Assembly: GCA_049514335.1 (NCBI GenBank)
Contig: JBEKVE010000108.1
Location: 1-10,611, forward strand
Direction of reading: 5' to 3'
Length of the DNA: 10,611 bases
Source of the DNA: JBEKVE01 sp049514335
Lineage (GTDB): Bacteria; Actinomycetota; Acidimicrobiia; Acidimicrobiales; UBA8190
The notes beneath the pieces were generated by a model that saw nothing but the letters and a program-made list of their open reading frames with translations, had not been told where the DNA came from and made no database searches. Positions 1-6,454 of this stretch are shown in pieces (the stretch's first letter is position 1; each line of letters starts with the position of its first letter). The position numbers and the translations under genes are program-made.

Positions 1-47
1 GCTACCGACGCTCTCTCTGCAGCCTGCTGGCCCGGCGGAGTGGATTC

Positions 48-605
48 TCAGGCGGAGGCGTCGACCAGCACGGTGGTGCCCGCCGCACCCAGGTCGGCCG
101 AGGCGTTGTCCTGGGCGTAGCCGAGCCCCTGCACGTTGAAGAGGAGCACGGGCTCGTCCCCGAGCGGGAACGGGCCCCAGTGCCAGGTGCCCCGGTGCAG
201 GACCACGGCGTCGAAGGTCTCGAGGCGGAAGGCCCGGATGGTGCCGGCACCCTCGGCCGTGGTGGGATCCACGTCGGCGGGGGCGACGGCGATCACCGAG
301 GGCCCGTTGAGCGCCAACAGGACCTGGGTGTGGGTGTCGTGGCGGTACATGCGGTCGCACACGAGCGCCCCGTCTCGGCGGGCGATCTCGTCGGGGGCGT
401 GGCTGATGACGTTGGAATGGGGATCGGCCCACTCGTAAGTGAGGCGCCCCGACCCGTCGGTGGGGTCGGTATCGGCGACCGGGATCCACCCGAATGGTGC
501 CCACGCGTCGGGAGCGACACGCCCGGCGCCGATGCGCCGCGCACCGCCATGAACGCCCGCACCCTCTTCCCCCGATCGCAGCGCGCTGCCCGTGCCCTCG
601 GTCAT
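48..605 (-). CDS. Ureidoglycolate lyase (AllA)-like protein
   Basis: The protein has 185 residues and resembles the ureidoglycolate lyase family (AllA, PF04115), a cupin-like fold that splits ureidoglycolate into glyoxylate and urea at the end of allantoin breakdown. Visible family blocks are HDTHTQVLLAL (residues 89-99), corresponding to the R-H-x-x-G-T-Q block of E. coli AllA; VAPADVDP (107-114), followed by IRAF; and VLHRGTWHWGPF (135-146), corresponding to the Y-H-R-x-x-W-H-H block. The first 30 or so residues match nothing I know. The ATG is preceded by AGGGGG at a normal distance, which supports the start. The gene is divergent from the cupin/dehydrogenase pair and shares an operator-like palindrome with it. 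Other allantoin genes are not present, so the true substrate may be another ureido or hydroxy acid. I am sure of the family and less sure of the reaction. Confidence 0.78.
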   Translation of the reverse strand: MTEGTGSALRSGEEGAGVHGGARRIGAGRVAPDAWAPFGWIPVADTDPTDGSGRLTYEWADPHSNVISHAPDEIARRDGALVCDRMYRHDTHTQVLLALNGPSVIAVAPADVDPTTAEGAGTIRAFRLETFDAVVLHRGTWHWGPFPLGDEPVLLFNVQGLGYAQDNASADLGAAGTTVLVDASA

Positions 606-621
606 GTGCGTCCCCCTGATC

Positions 622-645
622 TACGCTGACGGCGCCGTCAGTCTA
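622..645. promoter_or_regulatory. Shared operator between divergent promoters (16-bp perfect palindrome)
   Basis: CTGACGGCGCCGTCAG at 626-641 is a perfect palindrome, and TA dinucleotides lie symmetrically two bases outside it on both sides. The plus-strand -10 candidate TACGCT (622-627) and the minus-strand -10 candidate TAGACT (645 to 640) both fit the actinobacterial TANNNT pattern and both overlap the palindrome ends. A dimeric repressor bound here would block both promoters. The size and the TGAC...GTCA arms resemble TetR-family operators. No regulator gene lies in the window. The -35 boxes are weak. Confidence 0.7.
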
Positions 646-677
646 GGGCCGTGGGCCCGGAGCGAGGAGGGGTCCGC

Positions 678-1061
678 ATGGACGTTCGCAGCATCGAGGA
701 CGTTGAGCCGCGCGCCGAGCACAACGGCACGGTCCCGGTGTGGTGGCTGGTCGAGTCGGGCGAGATGAAGAAGATCACCGAAGGCGGATTCCTCGAGCTC
801 GTGAACGAGTTCGAGGTGGCCGGAGGGGCGGCGGTCTTCCCTCATTCGCACCCCACCCACGAGTTCTATTACGTGATGTCGGGACGGGGCATCATGACCA
901 TCGAGGGTGAGGACCGTGCCGTGGCCCAGGGCGACCTCGTGCACATCCCGCCGGACAAGGTCCACAGCCTGCGCCCCGTGAGCGACCACGCGCCCATCCA
1001 CTGCTTCTGCTTCGCCGTCGGGGTGAAAGACGCCGGCCCCATCGACTACACGACGCACTGA
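678..1061 (+). CDS. Small single-domain cupin protein
   Basis: This is a 127-residue single cupin barrel. Cupin motif 1 reads HSHPTHEFYYVMSG, giving the usual metal ligands H56, H58 and E62. Motif 2 reads GDLVHIPPDKVHSL, giving H96, so the metal site is complete. Cupins of this kind may be enzymes (isomerases, aminohydrolases, dioxygenases) or ligand sensors, and the exact reaction cannot be read from the sequence. I chose ATG 678 over GTG 651 because GAGGAGG lies just before it (664-670). The stop is 3 bases before the dehydrogenase start, so the two genes are almost certainly co-transcribed and perhaps translationally coupled. Beside a ureidoglycolate-lyase-like gene, a role like ureidoglycine aminohydrolase (also a cupin family, but with two barrels) is worth considering; that is speculation. 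Confidence 0.85.
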   Translation: MDVRSIEDVEPRAEHNGTVPVWWLVESGEMKKITEGGFLELVNEFEVAGGAAVFPHSHPTHEFYYVMSGRGIMTIEGEDRAVAQGDLVHIPPDKVHSLRPVSDHAPIHCFCFAVGVKDAGPIDYTTH

Positions 1062-1064
1062 GCG

Positions 1065-2015
1065 GTGGCCCGCGTCCTGGTCACCCGTCGCCTGCCCGAC
1101 GGGGGAACCGACCCCCTGGTCGAGGCCGGACACGAGATCGTGCAGCGCAGCGGGGACACCCCGTACAGCCGTGACGAGCTCGTCTCCGTGGTCGCCGACG
1201 TCGACGCCGTGGTGTGCCTGCTCACCGACCGCGTCGACGCCGGGGTCCTGGCGGCGGGGGCGGGAGGCTCGCTGCGTGTGGTGGCCAACGTGGCCGTGGG
1301 CTACGACAACATCGACGTCCCCGAGGCACGTCGTCTCGGAGTGGCGGTGTGCAACACCCCCGGGGTCCTGGACGAGACCACGGCCGACCTCGCCTTCCTT
1401 CTCGTCCTGAGCGCCTCGCGCCTTTCCTCGGCAGCCGAGAAGGACCTGCGGCAAGGTGCGTGGGGGGGCTGGGGCGTCAACCAGTACCTCGGCCGCGACG
1501 TGCACGGCGCCACTCTGGGCCTCGTCGGCTACGGCCGCATCGGGCAGGCGGTGGCACGGCGGGCGGGCGGCTTCGGCATGCAGGTGCTGCACCACACGCG
1601 CCGCCCCACGGGCTCTCCCGGGTACGTGGCCGAGCTCGACGAGCTTCTGGTGCGGTCCGACGTGGTGAGCCTGCACGTACCGCTCACCGACACCACGCGC
1701 CATCTCATCTCGGCGCGCGAGCTCGCCCTCATGGGGCCCGACGCCGTGCTCGTCAACACGGCGCGCGGGCCGGTGGTGGACGAAGAGGCGCTGGCCGAGG
1801 CCCTCCAGGCCGGCACCATCTTCGCCGCCGGTGTGGACGTGTTCGAGCGGGAGCCGGCCGTCCACCCCCGCCTCCTGAGCGCACCGCGCACCGTGCTGCT
1901 CCCCCACATCGGCAGCGCCAGCCGGGCCACACGCGTGCAGATGGCGCGCGTGGCGTGCCAGGGGGCGTGCGACGTCCTGGCCGGGGTGGTTCCCGAGAAC
2001 CTGGTGAAGGCCTGA
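1065..2015 (+). CDS. D-2-hydroxyacid dehydrogenase, glyoxylate/hydroxypyruvate reductase type
   Basis: The 316-residue protein has the usual length of the D-isomer 2-hydroxyacid dehydrogenase family. The N-terminal substrate-domain motif VAVGYDNIDV is at 76-85. The Rossmann dinucleotide loop GYGRIG is at 155-160. The catalytic Arg is R234 in NTARGPVVDE, the catalytic Glu is E263 in VDVFEREP, and the catalytic His is H281 in LLPHIGSA. The Arg pair after the second beta strand (HHTRRP, 176-181), in place of an acidic residue, suggests NADPH preference, as in glyoxylate/hydroxypyruvate reductases. The expected reaction is reduction of glyoxylate or hydroxypyruvate to the 2-hydroxy acid in the cytoplasm. 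The GTG start lies 3 bases after the cupin stop without its own strong ribosome binding site, which suggests coupling. The nearby lyase-like gene would supply glyoxylate as substrate. Confidence 0.9.
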   Translation: MARVLVTRRLPDGGTDPLVEAGHEIVQRSGDTPYSRDELVSVVADVDAVVCLLTDRVDAGVLAAGAGGSLRVVANVAVGYDNIDVPEARRLGVAVCNTPGVLDETTADLAFLLVLSASRLSSAAEKDLRQGAWGGWGVNQYLGRDVHGATLGLVGYGRIGQAVARRAGGFGMQVLHHTRRPTGSPGYVAELDELLVRSDVVSLHVPLTDTTRHLISARELALMGPDAVLVNTARGPVVDEEALAEALQAGTIFAAGVDVFEREPAVHPRLLSAPRTVLLPHIGSASRATRVQMARVACQGACDVLAGVVPENLVKA

Positions 2016-2050
2016 GGCGGAGGCACCGGCCCCCACCCGGTGCGCTCAGG
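2011..2050. terminator. Bidirectional hairpin between convergent genes
   Basis: The inner stem GCACCGG (2023-2029) pairs with CCGGTGC (2037-2043) over a 7-base loop. An outer stem CCTGAG (2011-2016) pairs with CTCAGG (2045-2050), with an internal bulge on the left side. The TGA of the dehydrogenase and the TGA of the RraA-family gene (read on the minus strand) lie in the two outer arms. There is no T tract, which is common for hairpin terminators in high-GC actinobacteria. It would serve both converging transcripts. Confidence 0.6.
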
Positions 2051-2696
2051 GGCCTTCCACCGGCGATGGGTCGAGTCCGAGCAGCTCGAGCGTGGTGGCC
2101 CCGTCGCGAAGCGCCGCGAACAGCCCACGCTCCTTCTCCTCTCGCGCCCGTCCCGCGGCGAGGACCGCAGCGACCTGGGCACGGGGCACGACCGTGACAC
2201 CGTCGGCGTCCCCCACCACCCAGTCGTCGGCGGCGACGGTCACCCCGCCCACCTCGACCGGCGATCCCACCGCGCCCGCCTGGGTCTTCGACGCCCCTTT
2301 GAGCGCAACGGTGGTGGCGAAGACGGCGAAGCCGTGCGCCGCCAGCGCCGCGGTGTCACGCACGCCGCCGTCGATCACCAGTCCGGCCAGGCGGCGCGAC
2401 TCGGCGCCGGTGGTGAGGACCTCGCCCCAGTACCCCCGCTCCTCCACGTCCCCCACGTCGACCACGAGCACCCGGCCCGGCGGCGCCGTCGCCACCGCCA
2501 CGTGCACGGCGAGGTTGTCACCCGGGGAACAACGCACGGGGAAGGCCGGGGCAGCCAGTCGGGCACCGGACCACACAGCGTGCACGCGAGGGCGCATGGG
2601 CACGCCCCCGGACTCCCCCAGCGTGGCCGCACCCAGCGCCAGCAAGGCATCGGCCGTGGCGGCATCCACGGGATCGGCGGCGGGGACTTCGGGCAT
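2046..2696 (-). CDS. RraA-family protein (HMG aldolase / oxaloacetate decarboxylase-like)
   Basis: The 216-residue protein belongs to the RraA / dimethylmenaquinone-methyltransferase-like family, whose characterised bacterial members are 4-hydroxy-4-methyl-2-oxoglutarate aldolases and oxaloacetate decarboxylases that need Mg. Visible features are GDN (59-61), the WGEVLTTGA block (90-98), and the family core GLVIDGGVRD (105-114), in which R113 and D114 align with the substrate-binding Arg and metal-binding Asp of the aldolase. GDADGVTVVP (162-171) is also typical. I start at ATG 2696, preceded by AAGGAG on the minus strand, because the open frame further upstream has no family similarity. It is convergent with the dehydrogenase and lies 115 bases downstream of the exporter gene. 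The exact substrate is unknown; a pyruvate- or oxaloacetate-type oxo acid is likely. Confidence 0.85.
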   Translation of the reverse strand: MPEVPAADPVDAATADALLALGAATLGESGGVPMRPRVHAVWSGARLAAPAFPVRCSPGDNLAVHVAVATAPPGRVLVVDVGDVEERGYWGEVLTTGAESRRLAGLVIDGGVRDTAALAAHGFAVFATTVALKGASKTQAGAVGSPVEVGGVTVAADDWVVGDADGVTVVPRAQVAAVLAAGRAREEKERGLFAALRDGATTLELLGLDPSPVEGP

Positions 2697-2719
2697 GGCG
2701 GCTCTTCTCCTTCGGACGG

Positions 2720-2749
2720 ACCGGTGCCACCCACGGCGGCGGCACCGGT
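2720..2749 (-). promoter_or_regulatory. 9-bp inverted repeat in the RraA-family leader
   Basis: ACCGGTGCC (2720-2728) and GGCACCGGT (2741-2749) form a perfect inverted repeat with a 12-base spacer. It lies between the exporter stop and the RraA-family start, just upstream of the latter's ribosome binding site. It may be an operator, a terminator of the exporter transcript or a leader hairpin; the sequence does not decide between these. The rest of the 115-base gap shows no convincing promoter. Confidence 0.4.
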
Positions 2750-2811
2750 ATGCAGGGCGAGCGTACCGACCCTCGCCTACCCTGGGCGTGGCGGCACCGC
2801 ACCCGGCCCGA

Positions 2812-3561
2812 TCACACGAGCAGGGCGATGGCGGCCGTGACCCCGACCACGACGATGACGACACGCAACAGCGGCGCGGGGATGCGCCGCCCCAGCACCC
2901 CGCCCACCTGGCCGCCGATGACCGACCCCAGGGCGATGAGGCCGGCCACCTCCCACGACACGTGGCTGGCGGCGATGAACACCACCGCCGCCACGCCGTT
3001 CACCACCAATGCCAGGACGTTCTTGGTGGCGTTGAGCCGCTGGAGGTCGTCGGCCACGAAAATCCCCAGCAGCGACACGAGGATGACGCCCTGGGCGGCG
3101 CCGAAGTACCCGCCGTACACGCCGGTGGCGAAGACCGTCACGAACAGCGCCGGCCCGCCGTGGACATGGCGCTCCTTTCTGTCCGCCAACAGGGCCGACA
3201 ACCGGGGCTGCAACGCCACCAGCACGCAGGCCACCAGGATGAGCACCGGCACCACGTGCCGGAACACGCTGCCGGGAAGGGCGAGCAGCAGCACGGCGCC
3301 GGTCACACCGCCCGCCATCGAGGCCCCGCCCAGGGCGAGCAGGCGGCCCCGCTGGCCGTCGAGCTCGGCCCGGTAGGCGATCACCCCGCTGAGCGATCCG
3401 GGTACGAGTCCCACCGTGTTGCTGACGTTCGCCACCACCGGCCGGAACCCGAAGGCGAGCAGGGTGGGAAACGTGATGAGCGAACCCGAGCCCACGATGG
3501 TGTTGACGGTCCCGGCCACCAGGCCCGCGCCGACGATGGCGAGGGCCTCGAGCGCTGACAT
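2812..3561 (-). CDS. TauE/SafE (TSUP, DUF81) family anion exporter
   Basis: The protein has 249 residues and is very hydrophobic, with about seven or eight membrane segments, the usual size for the TSUP family. The two internally related halves are visible. The N-terminal half has GLVAGTVNTIVGSGSLITFP and then ANVSNTVGLVPGSLSG. The C-terminal half has GVYGGYFGAAQGVILVSLL and then LNATKNVLALVVNGVAAV. Family members move small anions such as sulfite, sulfoacetate or organic acids across the inner membrane. There is no ribosome binding site before the ATG. A -10-like TAGACC ends 6 bases before the start, so the mRNA may be leaderless. The RraA-family gene follows on the same strand, so this exporter may serve a sulfonate or carboxylate pathway. 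The substrate is not readable from sequence. Confidence 0.85.
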   Translation of the reverse strand: MSALEALAIVGAGLVAGTVNTIVGSGSLITFPTLLAFGFRPVVANVSNTVGLVPGSLSGVIAYRAELDGQRGRLLALGGASMAGGVTGAVLLLALPGSVFRHVVPVLILVACVLVALQPRLSALLADRKERHVHGGPALFVTVFATGVYGGYFGAAQGVILVSLLGIFVADDLQRLNATKNVLALVVNGVAAVVFIAASHVSWEVAGLIALGSVIGGQVGGVLGRRIPAPLLRVVIVVVGVTAAIALLV

Positions 3562-3567
3562 GGACAG

Positions 3568-3596
3568 GGTCTATCGGAGCGTCGGGGTCGGCTCAA
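3568..3596 (-). promoter_or_regulatory. Candidate promoter of the exporter gene, leaderless type
   Basis: On the minus strand TTGAGC (3596 to 3591) is followed after exactly 17 bases by TAGACC (3573 to 3568). The ATG starts 7 bases after the -10 box, so transcription would begin at the start codon itself. The -35 match is good and the -10 match is partial. This agrees with the lack of a ribosome binding site. Confidence 0.5.
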
Positions 3597-3642
3597 CACC
3601 ACGCCCGCGCCGCGCCGGCCGGCCCGCCACCGGGCCCCGACC

Positions 3643-5559
3643 GTGAGCCCCGACCCCCCGAGGCGCTCGGCGGCGGGGCCGGTATGGCACCTCCTCGTGG
3701 GACGGCCGCTTCGGTCCTCGGAGGCGGCCAAGGAGCAGATCACCCCGGTGGAGGGGCTCTCGGCGCTGTCCCTCGACGCGCTCACGTCGGTCGCCTACGG
3801 GCCCGAGGCCATCCTCGTGATCCTGGCCGGGGCGGGCGTGGGGGCGCTGCACCTCATCCTGCCCATCACCGGGGCCATCGTGGTGCTGCTCGCCATCCTG
3901 GTCTTCTCCTACCGCCAGGTGATCGACGCCTACCCCTCGGGCGGCGGTGCCTACGCCGTGGCGCGGGGGAACCTGGGCCTGGGGGCCGCCCAGGTGGCCG
4001 GGGCGGCGCTCATCGTCGACTACACACTCACGGTGGCCGTCTCGATCGCGGCGGGGGTGGGCCAGCTCACCTCCGCCTTCCCCGGCCTCAGCTCCGCCAC
4101 CCTGCCGCTGTGCTTCGCCATCCTCACCCTCCTCACCGTCATGAACCTGCGCGGCCTGGGCGAGACGGCGCGGGCCTTTCTCGTGCCCACCATGGTCTTC
4201 ATCGTCGGCGTGCTGGGCATCATCGTGGTGGGCTTGATCCATCCCCTCGGCCGGGGCGCGCCACCCATCGGCCATGCCGCTGTCCCCACGAGCGGGCTCG
4301 AGGCGGTGGGCCTCGTCCTCGTGCTGAAGGCCTTCGCCAACGGGTGCAGCGCCCTCACCGGCGTAGAGGCCATCGCCAACGGCGTGCCCCTGTTCCGCCA
4401 GCCCCGCCAACGGCGCGCCAAGCGCACCGAGATGCTCCTCGGGGTGATCCTCGGCGTGATGCTGCTCGGGCTGGCCGTGCTGGCGGTGCGGTTCCACGTC
4501 GAGCCCCGCACCGGGCAGACGGTGCTGAGCCAGATCATGGCGCTGGCGGTCGGGAGGCACTGGGTCTACTACGTCGTGTCGCTCGCCATCACCGTCGTGC
4601 TCGGGCTTGCGGCCAACACCTCCTTCGGCGGGCTGCCGGTCCTGGCGAGCCTCCTGGCCCGGGACAACTACCTGCCACATCTCTTCAGCGTGCGCGGCGA
4701 CCGGCAGATGTTCGACAACGGGATCATCGCTCTGTCGCTCTTCTCGGCCGCGCTCCTGGCGGCAGTGAACGGTGCCACGCAGCGCCTCATCCCCCTCTTC
4801 GCCATCGGGGTGTTCACCGGCTTCACCCTCTCCCAGTCGGGAATGGTGGTGCACTGGTGGCGGGCCCGCCCGGCTCGCTGGGGCAGGCGAGCCATGTTGA
4901 ACGGCCTGGGAGCCCTCGTCACGGGGGCGTCCACCGTCATCTTCCTGGTGACGAAGTTCACGAGCGGCGGTTGGGTCGTGGTGGTGGCCGTGCCGTTGTT
5001 CATCCTCCTGTTCCATCGCATCCACCGCTACTACGAGTCCGTGGCACGGTTGCTCGGCTTCGGCTCCGTCCCACCCATGCCCCACGCCGTGAAGACGCTC
5101 GTGATCGTCCCCATCACCACCGTGTCGCGCCTGGCCTCGAGCGCGCTGAGCGAGGCGCTGTCACTGGGCGACGAGGTGATGGCGGTGACGGTCGTGCTCG
5201 GTGACGACGGTGACGCCAAGGCGGACGACCTCCGTCGACAGTGGGAGGCGTGGCATCCCGGCGTGCCCCTGCGGGTGCTGCACACCGACTACGCCTCGGT
5301 CATCGACCCGATGGTGGCGCTGATCGACGAACAGCGCGCCCGACAGGACCGCCAGATCGTGGTGCTGATCCCGGTCGTCGTCCCCACGCGTCTGCGCTAC
5401 CGCGTCCTGCACAACCACGTGGACCGGGCGCTGTCGGCCGAGCTCCGCCACCGCACCGACGTGGTGGTGGCGCGGGTGCCGATCGCGCTCGACCCCGAGG
5501 AGGCGAGCGCGATTCCACGGGGGCCGACCGTCGACGACGGCGCCGAACGGGACACGTGA
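3643..5559 (+). CDS. kimA: KimA-type high-affinity potassium importer (APC superfamily)
   Basis: The 638-residue protein has an APC-type membrane domain of about 12 segments (residues 40-470) and a cytosolic C-terminal domain (about 480-630). It aligns along its length with B. subtilis KimA (YdaO), an H+/K+ importer. Shared blocks include GRPLRSSEAAKEQ, LSLDALTSVAYG, AYPSGGGAY, VDYTLTVAVSIAAG, GCSALTGVEAI and GIIALSLFSAAL. Ion-site residues of KimA are kept: D45 and Y52 (D36 and Y43 in B. subtilis), T130, S134, T239 and E242. The C-terminal domain (from TLVIVPITTVSRL) is the part that dimerises in KimA. The GTG start has no clear ribosome binding site; GTG 3697 is a shorter alternative that would cut into the conserved start. 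The gene is divergent from the exporter with only 81 bases between them, too short for the c-di-AMP riboswitch seen upstream of B. subtilis kimA. Confidence 0.88.
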   Translation: MSPDPPRRSAAGPVWHLLVGRPLRSSEAAKEQITPVEGLSALSLDALTSVAYGPEAILVILAGAGVGALHLILPITGAIVVLLAILVFSYRQVIDAYPSGGGAYAVARGNLGLGAAQVAGAALIVDYTLTVAVSIAAGVGQLTSAFPGLSSATLPLCFAILTLLTVMNLRGLGETARAFLVPTMVFIVGVLGIIVVGLIHPLGRGAPPIGHAAVPTSGLEAVGLVLVLKAFANGCSALTGVEAIANGVPLFRQPRQRRAKRTEMLLGVILGVMLLGLAVLAVRFHVEPRTGQTVLSQIMALAVGRHWVYYVVSLAITVVLGLAANTSFGGLPVLASLLARDNYLPHLFSVRGDRQMFDNGIIALSLFSAALLAAVNGATQRLIPLFAIGVFTGFTLSQSGMVVHWWRARPARWGRRAMLNGLGALVTGASTVIFLVTKFTSGGWVVVVAVPLFILLFHRIHRYYESVARLLGFGSVPPMPHAVKTLVIVPITTVSRLASSALSEALSLGDEVMAVTVVLGDDGDAKADDLRRQWEAWHPGVPLRVLHTDYASVIDPMVALIDEQRARQDRQIVVLIPVVVPTRLRYRVLHNHVDRALSAELRHRTDVVVARVPIALDPEEASAIPRGPTVDDGAERDT

Positions 5560-5652
5560 CGCGGTGCGTGGCACTGTCGGGCCGTGCGCAAGCGGGCATG
5601 ATGTGGGTGCCGGTGGCTGTGGCCCGGTGACAGCGACGAGGAGTGCAGTGCG

Positions 5653-6096
5653 ATGACCCACGACACCGATCGCGACGTGCCCGCACCCCAGCGGGTGGAG
5701 CTGGCCTTCCCGCCCCGTCCCGATCTCGTCTTCCTGGCCCGGATGACGGCCGCAGCGGTGGCGACACGCGCCGATTTCGGTTTCGACCAGGTGGAGGACC
5801 TCCGGCTGGCCATCGACGAGCTGTGCATCACCGTGGCGGGCGAGGGCGGAGCCGAGGGTCAGCTTCGCCTCCTCTTCGAGTGGGCCGACGGCACGATCCG
5901 GGTCGACGCCGCCCTCGAGACCGACGGCGCCGGACCGGACGGTCCCGGCGCCGACGGCGGATCGCCACCGGCCTCCGCTTCCGCCGGCGACCTGTCGGAG
6001 CGGATCCTCGACGCCTTGGTGGACGAGCACGGCACCGACAGCGCCACGGGGACGCGCCGGGCCTGGATCGTGGTCCGCCGCACCGCCCCTACCTGA
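5653..6096 (+). CDS. RsbW/SpoIIAB-like anti-sigma factor, degenerate HATPase
   Basis: The 147-residue protein has the start of an RsbW-type histidine-kinase-like ATPase domain: a beta strand VELAFPPRPDLVFLARM, helix AAAVATRADFGF, and the N-box helix QVEDLRLAIDELCITVAG (46-63). In active RsbW kinases the N box ends E-A-C-T-N; here it reads E-L-C-I-T, so the Mg-binding Asn is absent. The usual D-x-G-x-G and glycine-rich ATP lid are also not visible; residues 92-112 are a Gly/Pro/Ser/Ala linker, followed by SERILDALVDEH and a final strand. It probably binds a sigma factor or anti-anti-sigma partner with weak or no kinase activity. The ATG has GAGGAG at 5638-5643. No sigma factor gene is adjacent, so it is an orphan. 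It lies 93 bases after kimA on the same strand. Confidence 0.8.
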   Translation: MTHDTDRDVPAPQRVELAFPPRPDLVFLARMTAAAVATRADFGFDQVEDLRLAIDELCITVAGEGGAEGQLRLLFEWADGTIRVDAALETDGAGPDGPGADGGSPPASASAGDLSERILDALVDEHGTDSATGTRRAWIVVRRTAPT

Positions 6097-6141
6097 GCAA
6101 AAGGGATTGGCCCCGGCCCGAGAGGGGTAGGAGCGGGGCGA

Positions 6142-6156
6142 CCGGCGTGGCGCCGG
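6142..6156 (+). repeat. Short 6-bp hairpin in the gap before the Cys-rich gene
   Basis: CCGGCG (6142-6147) and CGCCGG (6151-6156) pair over a 3-base loop in the 121-base gap between the anti-sigma gene and the small Cys-rich gene. With no T tract it may be a weak terminator or chance in GC-rich DNA. I see no convincing promoter in the gap. Confidence 0.25.
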
Positions 6157-6217
6157 GGACGGGGCAGGAGTCGGGCACCGGACCTTCGAAGCGCACAGGT
6201 CGGAGAAGGAGGCAGTC

Positions 6218-6448
6218 ATGCCCCAGAGGCACCGGCCCGAGCTGTCCGAGTCCGTGGCGGGGGAGCCGCTCATCGGTTACCGCCGCACACCGCGCACGTT
6301 CCGAGCCGACCGGGTGTGCGAGGCGTCGGGGTGCACGACGCGCCTGTCGATCTACAACGACGGGTCGGTGTGCTCGGCCCACGGACTGCACCGCGGCTGG
6401 GGGTCACGCCGGACGGGGGCGGCCGACTCCATGGCAGAGGCCTCCTGA
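6218..6448 (+). CDS. Small conserved Cys/His protein, putative zinc binder
   Basis: The 76-residue protein has a strong start: AAGGAGG at 6206-6212 and ATG at 6218. Its core is C34-x4-C39-x12-C52-x2-H55, embedded in CEASGCTTRLSIYNDGSVCSAH. This spacing of three Cys and one His resembles a small zinc knuckle. I recall similar short actinobacterial proteins with the pattern C-x4-C-x3-L-S-x-Y-N and a later C-x2-H, with no function assigned. The N-terminus is polar and basic and there is no signal peptide or membrane segment, so it is cytoplasmic. A zinc-dependent nucleic-acid or protein-contact role is possible but not shown. It is followed 6 bases after its stop by a strong hairpin, so it is probably the last gene of its transcript. 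Confidence 0.75.
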   Translation: MPQRHRPELSESVAGEPLIGYRRTPRTFRADRVCEASGCTTRLSIYNDGSVCSAHGLHRGWGSRRTGAADSMAEAS

Positions 6449-6454
6449 GCACGG

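Noticed and set aside
651..677. GTG 651 as start of the cupin gene
   Set aside because: The nine extra residues contain the ribosome binding site of ATG 678 and do not look like protein.
621..2036. 471-codon minus-strand frame antisense to the cupin and dehydrogenase genes
   Set aside because: It is a shadow frame; the plus strand has complete cupin and dehydrogenase active sites in two well-spaced genes.
2092..3558. 488-codon plus-strand frame across the RraA and exporter genes
   Set aside because: It runs through two clear minus-strand genes and their gap; its product is low-complexity.
3571..5085. 504-codon minus-strand frame antisense to the potassium importer
   Set aside because: The product is His/Gly/Asp-rich without domains, the typical shadow of a high-GC gene; the plus strand encodes a clear KimA homologue.
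5560..5652. Stress-sigma-type promoter (GGGCAT at about 5594-5600) before the anti-sigma gene
   Set aside because: No matching -35 (GTTT-like) lies at the right distance.
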